Shown here piece after piece: positions 21,202 to 34,064 of a stretch of 64,000 nucleotides of DNA (its first letter is position 1; the number at the start of each line of letters is the position of its first letter). The notes beneath the pieces were generated by a model that saw only the letters and a program-made list of their open reading frames with translations, was not told where the DNA came from and searched no databases. Origin of the DNA: Mycobacterium sp. IS-1742 (GTDB taxonomy: Bacteria; Actinomycetota; Actinomycetes; Mycobacteriales; Mycobacteriaceae); assembly GCF_001500125.1 (NCBI RefSeq), contig NZ_LQIV01000009.1, positions 53,081-117,080 on the forward strand, given 5' to 3'. Both the position numbers and the translations under genes were made by a program.

Positions 21202-22656
21202 CTACTCGGAGGCAGCGCCGGACGGGGCGGAGTCCTTCGACTCGGCCTTCGTGTCCTTGGCGTCCTTGGCATCCTTGGCATCCTTGGCATCCTTGGCCTC
21301 GGACTCCTTGGCGTGCTTCGGCGCCGCATCCGACGCGGTCCCGGTCGCTTCCTTGTTGCTGGCGTGACGGCCGCCGGTGAGCGAACCGATCGCGTCGCGG
21401 ACCGTCTTCGACGCGGCGGCCTGATGCTCGGCGATCGCCGTGCGCAGATCCTGGACGGGCGCCTTCTTCTCGACGGCGGTGTCCGCGGCGGTCTCGTCGA
21501 CCACGACCGGCGCCTCCCCGACGATCTCCTCGGTGACGGTCACCGGGACCTCGACGTCCTTGAGGGGAACCGAGGACTCGATGGCGGCCGGCTTGGCCGA
21601 TGCCTCGTCGCCGAGCGAGGTCTCCTCGACGTCGACGACCACCGTGTCGGAAGCGGACACGAGCGCCGTCGACGAGACGTCGGCGGTGCGCGCCTCCTGC
21701 AGGCTCGGAGCGGTGGCCGTGTTCGGCTTCAGCGCGTCGGCGATCGCGTTCGGGAGACGCACGAACAGGTCGACGATCGGCCCGGTGCTGTTGATCAGAC
21801 CCGGGAAGTACTGGCTCGGGGCGCACTCATCGCCACATGCCGGGTTGACGTAACCGTTGAACAGGGCGTTGAAAACGGTGCCCGGGGTGTTGACGAGCAC
21901 GTTGACCGCGCCCGCGGCGTCACCGTCCTGGACCGCCGCGACGAAAGCCTCGGCGGCCAGTGCGATCTCGAAGTTCACGCCGATGAACGGGCCGAGGAAC
22001 GACTTGGTGGTGCCGTTCACGACGCCACCCTGGTCGAAGATCGTGGCGACCACGTCGGTGAAGTTCTGGGCGATCTGCTCCGGAATACCGATGCGGCCCT
22101 CGGGAAGTCGGGGACTCGGCTGCGCGGAGAAGAGCCATTCGGCGATCGGCGACAGGATCGTCAGCGAGTAGACGTTGAAGCGGTTGAGGCGATCGTAGGC
22201 CTCGGCGAACTCACCCCTCTGCAGGGCGGCGTTGGCCTCGTCCAGGAGGACCTTACCGTTGGCGCCGTTCCAGAAGTTCTCGAACGCCTCGGGGACCCCC
22301 AGGAATCCCTCGCTGATCTGCCCGAGGTAGCCCGCCTGATTCTCGGCCAGCTGGGTCAGGATCGGGAACGGATTCGCGGTCAGGGCGCCGGCGAGCGTGG
22401 TGAGGTTCTCGAACCCGTTCTCGAACAGGTTCCCGTACACCGCGACGGGGCTGTCGGTGACCTTCGCATTGGCGGTCAACTCGAAGGCGCGCTGCTGGAT
22501 CTCGGACACGTTCGGCGCGACCGGCGTGACGGCGATGGCGCCGGCGCCGACCACCGCGATGCTGGCGAGCAGCAACTTGTTGGGCCGGGGCGTCGAGTAC
22601 GCCGAGTCGGTCTGGGGCCCGGGGCACGAACCGTCGGAGCGAAGGGCTAGTTGCAC
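21202..22656 (-). CDS. secreted porin-like protein (GjpA-like family)
   Basis: Exported protein of 484 residues. After a polar start (VQLALRSDGSCPGPQTDSAY) comes a hydrophobic export segment KLLLASIAVVGAGAIAVTPV (~26-46). A long moderately hydrophobic region follows with NPFPILTQLAENQAGYLGQI and a cysteine pair (CGDEC, ~285). The last ~110 residues are acidic and Lys/Ala-rich, with five tandem AKD units. The middle resembles the mycobacterial family often annotated as outer-membrane porin GjpA; that name is from memory and pore formation is unproven. GTG start chosen for the AGGAGA site 4 nt ahead. An iron box lies 73 bp upstream. In M. tuberculosis this slot holds Rv2376c (CFP-2). Confidence 0.65.
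   Translation of the reverse strand: MQLALRSDGSCPGPQTDSAYSTPRPNKLLLASIAVVGAGAIAVTPVAPNVSEIQQRAFELTANAKVTDSPVAVYGNLFENGFENLTTLAGALTANPFPILTQLAENQAGYLGQISEGFLGVPEAFENFWNGANGKVLLDEANAALQRGEFAEAYDRLNRFNVYSLTILSPIAEWLFSAQPSPRLPEGRIGIPEQIAQNFTDVVATIFDQGGVVNGTTKSFLGPFIGVNFEIALAAEAFVAAVQDGDAAGAVNVLVNTPGTVFNALFNGYVNPACGDECAPSQYFPGLINSTGPIVDLFVRLPNAIADALKPNTATAPSLQEARTADVSSTALVSASDTVVVDVEETSLGDEASAKPAAIESSVPLKDVEVPVTVTEEIVGEAPVVVDETAADTAVEKKAPVQDLRTAIAEHQAAASKTVRDAIGSLTGGRHASNKEATGTASDAAPKHAKESEAKDAKDAKDAKDAKDTKAESKDSAPSGAASE
21253..21297. repeat. five tandem 9-bp units inside the porin-like gene
   Basis: Five near-identical copies of (g/a)tccttggc encode (Ala-Lys-Asp)x5 in the tail of the secreted protein. 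The in-frame 9-bp unit can expand or contract by slippage without breaking the frame. Confidence 0.9.
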
Positions 22657-22728
22657 GAGATCTCCTTTGAAGTGAGGTGCCGCACCTGAGCGGCGCCTGG
22701 ACGCTAACTGAGATTTCACTGAGACGCA

Positions 22729-22747
22729 ATAGGTTCGCCTAACCTTA
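22729..22747. promoter_or_regulatory. IdeR-like iron box ahead of the porin-like gene
   Basis: On the minus strand TAAGGTTAGGCGAACCTAT matches TTAGGTTAGGCTAACCTAA at 16 of 19 positions, the best match in the window. It lies 73 bp upstream of the GTG of the porin-like gene. mbtH, on the other side, points away from it, so the porin-like gene is its only plausible target. Iron-dependent control is a strong prediction. Confidence 0.75.
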
Positions 22748-22861
22748 CTAAGCAAGGCTCAACAACGGCATTTTGCTGGGCTTTCGCTGCGAAGGCCCGG
22801 AGCGGCGCGTCACCGATAGCCCATGAGCCCACTTATGGAGAAGCTCAAGATCAGCGGAGCA

Positions 22862-22883
22862 CCCCGGGTTTCCTCACCCGGGG
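22862..22883 (-). terminator. terminator at the end of the mycobactin operon
   Basis: CCCCGGGT, six-base loop, ACCCGGGG: a perfect 8-bp GC stem about 75 bp past the mbtH stop. It would end the long mbtB-mbtH transcript before the porin-like gene. The rest of the 22750-22959 gap shows no gene. Confidence 0.7.
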
Positions 22884-22959
22884 TTGCAGGCGGCGCTCGG
22901 TCCGTGTCCCCTCTGCCTGGTCTTTGCTGTGGATCGACCGAGCAAAATTTCTCAGGGAG

Positions 22960-23181
22960 TCAGTTCTCGTGCGACGACATCGCCTCGCGCAGGCTGCGCG
23001 GGCGCAGATCCGTCCAGTTCTCCTCGACGTAGGTGAGGCAGTCGGCGCGGGTGGCCTCGCCGAACACGACGCGCCAGCCTGCGGGCACGTCGGCGAACGT
23101 CGGCCACAGGCTGTGCTGCTCCTCGTCGTTGACCAGCACGTAGAAGCGTCCGCCGTCGTCATCGAATGGGTTGGTGCTCAA
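22960..23181 (-). CDS. mbtH: MbtH, NRPS adenylation-domain activator
   Basis: Founding member type of the MbtH-like proteins, which bind NRPS adenylation domains and keep them soluble and active; here the partners are MbtB, MbtE and/or MbtF. 73 residues with the family signature NxExQxSLWP as [10 protein letters not shown], the paired tryptophans, and [14 protein letters not shown] start ([11 protein letters not shown]) chosen because AGGAGA lies 4 nt upstream and no ATG or GTG fits. Overlaps the 3' end of mbtG by 23 bp. Last gene of the operon. Confidence 0.95.
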   Translation of the reverse strand: MSTNPFDDDGGRFYVLVNDEEQHSLWPTFADVPAGWRVVFGEATRADCLTYVEENWTDLRPRSLREAMSSHEN

Positions 23182-24447
23182 TGCTTCTCCTGTGTGTCGT
23201 GGCTGTACTGGTCCGCAGATCCGCGCCGAGTACGCGATCGGACAGCAGACCGAGGCAGCTGAGGTTCGGGAAACCAGGTCCCTGGGTGAGCCCGGCGAGG
23301 CCGGGCAGGAACAGCTTCGGAGCGACGCCCTCGAGGGAGAGGTCGTGGCCGATCGACTCCTGGAGCAGCTCACCGGTGAGCGGTCCGCCGAGACCGAGCT
23401 CGAGCAGGTCGCGGGTGTCCTGGCCGAGCAGCGGCAGGAACCACAGCGCGTCGGCGCCCTGCCCGTCGATCACAAGGTCGAAACCGTGCACGGTCTCCAG
23501 GCGCTCACCGGCGCGGTCGGTCTGCAGCGTCAGCCGGATCCGGTCGTCGCGGGGCACCGCGTGGGCGACCCGACCCCGTAGGTGGCGGATGCGGTCGTCG
23601 GCCAGCAGCGCTTCCTGCACGCGCGCGGAGAACACGCCGCGGTCGGTACGGAACATGGCGTCGCGCCGCTCGGCGAGCGTGAGGCTGGTCCAGCCGGTGG
23701 GGTCGGAGAACAGCGTGTTCTCGAAGAACCCCTCCCCCCGGGTGAACAGCGTGACCTGCGGTGAGATCACGGTGATCGTCGAAACCCGGTGTCGGAACAG
23801 TTCGTTGAGCATCGATGCGGCGGTCTCGCCGCCGCCGATCATCGCGACGCGCTCGGCGACGATCAGCTCGTGCCCGGCGACGCGCCGCCAGAAGTCGGCG
23901 ATCGACATCACCCGCGGATGGCCCGGCAGCAATGTCCGTTCGGCCTGCCCCGGTCCGGTGATCATCACCGCGTCGGCGTCCACCGTCGACTCCCGGGTGT
24001 GCAGCTCCCAGCCCCGGCCGCCGACCGAGATGCGCTCCACATCGCCACGCACCACGGTCATCCCGATGGCATCGGCGACCCAGCGCAGGTAGGCGGCCCA
24101 CCGGTGGTGGTTCGGCGCCGGCCTGCCGCGGTCTATCCACTCGGCGAACTGCGAGGTGGCGACGAGGTAGGCCTGCCAGCTGTGTCGTGTCATCCGCTCG
24201 TCGAGTTCGGCGTTGCGCCGCGGTACGAGCGCAGAGCGGTACGGGAAACCGATGTCCTTCTCCGGGCTGGTGCCCAGCCGGTGCTGCCCGTCGGTCCATC
24301 CACCCGCGGCGGTCCAGTTCGCCCCCACCCCGGTGCGTTCGACGGCCACCACCTCCGGCGCGTCGACGCCCATGGCGCGCAGTTCGGCGGCCTTGGCGGC
24401 CACGGCCACGGCCTTGGGGCCTGCGCCGATGACGGCCAGCGTCGCGG

Positions 24448-24451
<4 letters not shown>
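23159..24451 (-). CDS. mbtG: mycobactin lysine N6-hydroxylase
   Basis: Flavin monooxygenase that N-hydroxylates the lysine side chains that become the hydroxamate iron ligands (Rv2378c homologue). 430 residues: FAD site [17 protein letters not shown] at the N-terminus, substrate region with [20 protein letters not shown], and a second nucleotide site [16 protein letters not shown] (~210) for NADPH. ATG overlaps the mbtF stop (ATGA), so translation is coupled. Confidence 0.95.
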
Positions 24452-28823
<4,372 letters not shown>

Positions 28824-28827
<4 letters not shown>

Positions 28828-31800
28828 CGCCCATCCCCCTGCGAGGCGCTCCACGACGCCGTCAACGCGGCGAGGTCGTCGGCGGACAGACCGGACGCGC
28901 TCATCGGCGCGTGGGCGGTGTCCGCACCGGCCCCGCCGTTCGTGGTCGCGGCCTTCTCGTCGACGGCCGCGGCGAGGTCGTGCAGTGTGGGCTGTTCGAA
29001 CACCATCCGGGCGGTCAGCGCGAGTCCCGCGTCGCGGGCCCGTGCGGCGAGTTGCACGGCGAGGATGCTGTCCCCGCCGAGGGTGAAGAAGTCGTCGTAC
29101 CGCCCGGTGACCTCGACATCGAGGACCTCGCCGAGCAGGGTCGCCAGCGCACGTTCGGTGTCGGTGGCCGGCGGTTCGCCGCTCTGTTCCGCTGCGCGCG
29201 CGGGGGGGCCGGCGGCGCGGTCGTCCGAGCCGACCAGTTCGAGCACGCCCTGCGCACTCCACCTGGCCCGGTCGCCGGTGCGGTGCAGCCGCGCACCCGG
29301 CCGCCCGTACGGGTGGGCGACCAGCCGGGCCGCGGTCAACGCGGCCCCGTTCCAGTGGGCGGCGGCCAGCGGACCGCCCGCGGTGTACACGTCGCCGACC
29401 ACACCGACCGGCACCGGCCGCAGCGCCTGGTCCAGCACGAAGACCTCGCCACCGCCCCACTGTTCGACGATGCGCTGCCGTTCCCCTGGCGCGCCGATGT
29501 CGAGGTCGTCGATCGCCAGGTCCGGCTGCTCGGCGAACGCCGCCACCACCCGGGCCAGCCAGCCGACGAACCGCTGTGCGGTCTCGCGGCTGTAGAGCTC
29601 GGGCCGGTAGATGACATGGCCCCGGTATCCGCCGCCGCCGTCCACCCCCCTCTCAGAGGCGAAGAAGTTCAGCGACAGGTCCGCATGCGCGGCGTCGAAC
29701 GTCGGCTCGAGCACCGTGACCGTGGTGTCGCCGCCGGGGCCGTGGTCGATCACGCGGTCCTCGGGCAGTTGTTCGCGCACGTGCACCACCACGCTGAACA
29801 GCGGGTTGCGCGCCAGGGTGCGCACCGGGCTGACCGCGTCGACCACCTGGTCGAACGGCAGATCCTGGTGGGCGTAGGCCTCCAGTGCCATCTCGCGGGC
29901 ACGACGGCACACCTCCCGCAGGGTGGGGTTGCCGCGTAAGTCGTTGCGCAGCACCAGGATGTTGATGAAGAACCCCACCAGCTGGTCGAGCTCCGCTTCG
30001 GACCGGCCGGCCACCGGGGTGCCCAGCGGGACGTCGGGACCGCTGCCTGCCTTGTGCAGCACCACGGCCACCGCCGCCTGCAGCAGCATGAATTCGGTGA
30101 CCCCGAGTTCGCGGCACAGCACCGACAGCCTGTCGCGGGTCACCCCGTCGATGTGAAACTCGACCGCCTCGGCCAGCCCGCTCGGCACCGGCGGCCTCGC
30201 GAAGTCGGGGCGCAGCCCGGTCTCCTCCGGCAGCCCCGCCAGCTGCCGGGTCCAGTAGTCGCGCTGCGGGCCGGCGATGCCGGCGTCGTCGGCGAGCAGC
30301 GCGGTCTGCCAGGCGCCGAAGTCGGCGTACTGCACGGGAAGCGGCGCCCAGGCGGGCGCCTCGCCCGCGGCCCGCGCCCGGTAGGCCGTCAGCAGATCGG
30401 CGAACAGCACGGTGGCCGACCAGTGGTCGCCTGCGATGTGGTGCATCACCACCGACAGCACGTGACCGTCGGGAACGCTCAGGACGGCGGGGCGGATCGG
30501 GCGGTCGTGCTCGAGGTCGAAGACGTGGCCGCGTTCACGGTCGAGTTCGGCGCGCAGCCACTCCTCCCCGTCGCCGTGGGCACGTCGCACGGTCACCGGT
30601 TCCGACGGCAGCACGATCTGGTGCGGCACACCGTCGATCTCCCGGTACACGGTGCGCAGGATCTCGTGCCGGTCGACCACGTCGCCGATGGCGGTGACCA
30701 GCGCGTCGACGTCGCACGGTCCGCGCAGCCGCGCGGCGAACGGGATGTTGTTGACGACGCTGGGCCCGTCGACGCGGTAGGCGAACCAGGACCGCAGCTG
30801 CGCCGAGGACAGCGGTGCGGGGCCGTCGAGGTGCAGCGGTGTCAGGCGCGGACGCACGGGGCCACCTCCCCCCGCGCGCAGCGCGTCGATGTGACCGGCG
30901 AGCTCCGCCACGGTGGCGAGTTCGAAGACCTCTTGGACGCCGATGTCGACACCGCACGAGGTACGCACGGCCGCAACGAGTTTCGTCGCCAGCAGCGAGT
31001 GGCCGCCGAGGTCGAAGAACGAGTCGTCGGCGCCGATGCTCCGTTCGCGGCCGAGCAGTTCGCCGAACAGCCCGGCGATCTCGTGTTCGGTGTCGGTGGC
31101 GGGTTCGCGGAACTCGACGGTGGACGTGAGCTCCGGTTCGGGCAGCGCGGCCCGGTCGATCTTGCCGTGGGCCGTGATCGGTATCTCGTCGATCACCACG
31201 TACGCCGCGGGCACCATGTACTCGGGCAGCGCCGCGGCCACCCGCGCGCGGATGCGGTCGACGGCCACCGAGTCGCGGTCCTCACCGCTCACCGGCGTCA
31301 GGTACCCGACCAGGCTCTTGCCGAGTTTCGGCAGTTCGCTGACCACCACCACGGCCTGTCCGACGCTGGGGTCGACGGAGATCGCGGCCGCCACGTCGCC
31401 GAGTTCGATGCGGAAACCGCGGATCTTCACCTGCTCGTCGGCGCGCCCGACGAATTCGATGTCCCCGTCGGCGTTGCGACGGGCGAGGTCACCCGATCGG
31501 TACAGCCGGCCACCGGGGGTGAACGGATCGGCCACGAAGCGTTCGGCGGTCAGCCCGGGCCTGCGATGGTAGCCGTGCGCCACATGCGTTCCACCGATGT
31601 AGATCTCGCCGATCACGCCGACGGGCACCGGCTGCAGCGCATCGTCGAGCAGGTGCATCTGCGTGTTGATCTTCGGGCGGCCGATCGGCACGATGCGGGT
31701 GCCCTGCTTGCCTTCCACCTTGTAGCGGCTGGCGTTGATCACGGTCTCGGTCGGGCCGTAGAAGTTGTGCAGCAGCGCGTCGAAGGTGGCGTGGAACTTG

Positions 31801-34064
31801 TCGGCCACCTCACCGGGCAGGGGTTCACCCCCGATCGGCACCCGCTGCAGGGTGCGCCACTGGTTCACGCCGGGCAACGACAGGAACAGACCGAGCAGCG
31901 ACGGCACGAAGTGCATCGCGGTGATGCCCTCCTCGCGCAACAGCTCCGTGAGGTAACCGATGTCGTTGAGACCGCCGGGCCGGTGGACGACGATCCTGGC
32001 GCCACAGGCCAGCATGCCGAAGATCTCGGCGATCGACACGTCGAAGCTGGGCGAGGCGACCTGCAGCAGCCGGTCCTTCGCGTCGACCTGATATTCGGCC
32101 TTGAACCAGACGAAGTACTCCGCGACGGGGCGGTGCGGTACTGGAACGCCTTTGGGCAGTCCGGTGGTGCCGGAGGTGTAGATCAGGTAGGCGGTGTTCC
32201 CGGGGAGCAATGGCCGCACCCGGTCGGCGTCGGTGGGGTCGTGGGCGGGCAGGGTGTCCAGCCCGGTGAGCGGCTCGCGCAGCACGATTCGCGCGTCGCA
32301 GTCGCCGAGGATGAACGTGAGCCGGTCCTCGGGGTAGGTCGGATCGATCGGCACGTACACCGCACCGGCCTTAGCCACGCCCAGTGCCGTGACGACCAGT
32401 TCGGGCGACTTGTCGAGCAGCACCGCGACCCGGTCCTCGGCGCCGACACCCTGGCCGATCAGCCAGTGCGCGACCCGGTTGGCGGCCTCGTTGATCTCCC
32501 GGTACGTGTGGCGCCCGCCCTCGTAGACCACCGCGATCGCATCGGGTGTGGCCGCCACCTGCGCGGCGATCAGGTCGGGCAGTGTGCGGGGCGAGGTGTC
32601 GAAGTGTTCACCGCACGCGATGTCGTGCAGCCACCCGGCGTCCGCGGCGCCCATCAGGTCGAGACGTGAGAGCGACGTGTCGGGATGGTCGAGTGCGCTG
32701 TCGAGCAACACGACAAAATGGTCGAGAAGCTGTCGAGCCAGTGCGGGTTCGATGATCTCGACCAGGTGCTCGAACTCGACCAGCGCACCCCCACCGGAGG
32801 GCTCGGCGTCGAACTCGACCATGGCGCCCAGCGGCAGTTGGGTGAGGTGGCTGCGCAGTTCGGCCCGTTCGCAGCGGACACCGGGCGGCGCGAAGCCGAA
32901 CCGGTCCGGTCCGCGGAAGCCGAAGCTGACCCTGGTCATCCGTTCGGTTCCGTGGCGGCGGTCGGGGTTGAGCTCGCGGACCACCTCGTCGAGGTTGATG
33001 CCCTGGTGGGCGAACGCGCCGAGGGCGGTGTCGCGGGCCTGGATCAGCATGTCGCGGAACGACATCGACGGCTTGGGCTGCAGCCGCATGGCCACGGTGT
33101 TGCCGTAGTAGCCGATGCGGCCCTCCGTGCCCGAACCACGGTTGAGCACCGGGGTGGCGACGAGGAAGTCGTCGGCGTGGGTGTAGCGGTGGATCAGCGT
33201 TCCGAAGACCGCCAGCAACACCGCGTACGGCGTGCATCCGGTCTCGCGCGCCAGATCGACGACCCGCCGGGTGGTCTCGGCGTCAAGCGCTACGCTGGTC
33301 CGCGCGGAGCGGAGACTGGTCGGCACCGCCGAACCGGTCGGTCCGGGAAGTTCCAGCGGCTCCGGCGGATCGGCCAGAACCCGGCGCCAGTAGGCGAGGT
33401 CGTCCGCGGCGCCACGGGGAGCCGCGGGGACGTGCGGTGCCAGCTCCTCCCCCGCGTCACCGCCGGTGTAGGCGCGGGTGAGGTCGCCGAAGAACACCTC
33501 CCAGGACCCGTCGTCCCAGGCGATGTGGTGGGCGACCAGCAGCATGATGTACTCGTCGATCCCGGTGCGCACCATGGTGATCCGCAACGGCGCGTCGGTG
33601 GACAGGTCGAACGGCGCCGTGAACTCCCGCTGGGCGAGGACCTCGAGCCGCAGCCGCTGTGCCTGCTCGGACGGGTTCGCCAGGCCGGTCAGGTCGTGTT
33701 CGGCCCAGCCGGGACGCAGATCGGCGTGCACGGTGGGACGCGGTTCGCCGGTCTCGTCGGCGGTGTAGGTGGTGCGCAGGACGGGGTGTCTGTGCGCGAC
33801 GGCGTCGAGGGCGGCGCGCAGCGCACCGAGGTCGACGGCGCCGCTGATCCGGTAGGACAGGCACACGTTGAGCAGTGCGCCGGACGGGTCGGCGGTCTGG
33901 ACGAACCACATCCGCTGCTGACCCTCGGACAGTTCCCGGGTCGAGGGCACGGTCGCGGCGACGTCCTGTGACGCCAGGCCGCGCTCGCTGAGTCTGCGGC
34001 GCAACAACTCCAGGCGGGCCTGGTCATCCGGGCCGGCCAACCGTGATGCGGTGGTGTCAGTCAC
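28824..34064 (-). CDS. mbtE: mycobactin NRPS MbtE (C-A-PCP-C-partial A-PCP)
   Basis: Peptide synthetase of 1746 residues that incorporates the internal lysine and extends the chain. Condensation domain (HHIAWDD ~178), adenylation domain ([13 protein letters not shown] ~628; [26 protein letters not shown]), carrier ([10 protein letters not shown], Ser ~1022), second condensation domain (HHIAGDH ~1207), then a fragment of only ~70 residues resembling the end of an adenylation domain ([30 protein letters not shown], ~1541-1610), then a second carrier ([10 protein letters not shown], Ser ~1664). Thus most of an A domain is missing between C2 and PCP2. Start and stop overlap mbtD and mbtF. Confidence 0.94.

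Noticed and set aside
21253..21297. CRISPR-like array
   Set aside because: The units are 9 bp, in frame, without spacers and inside a coding sequence.
28828..29460. N-terminal extension of mbtF
   Set aside because: Runs out of frame through the mbtE carrier domain; the GTG at 28827 overlapping the mbtE stop gives the expected MbtF length.
30054..32669. Long plus-strand open frame opposite mbtE
   Set aside because: Antisense shadow of the NRPS; no recognisable motif and composition typical of reverse-frame translation.
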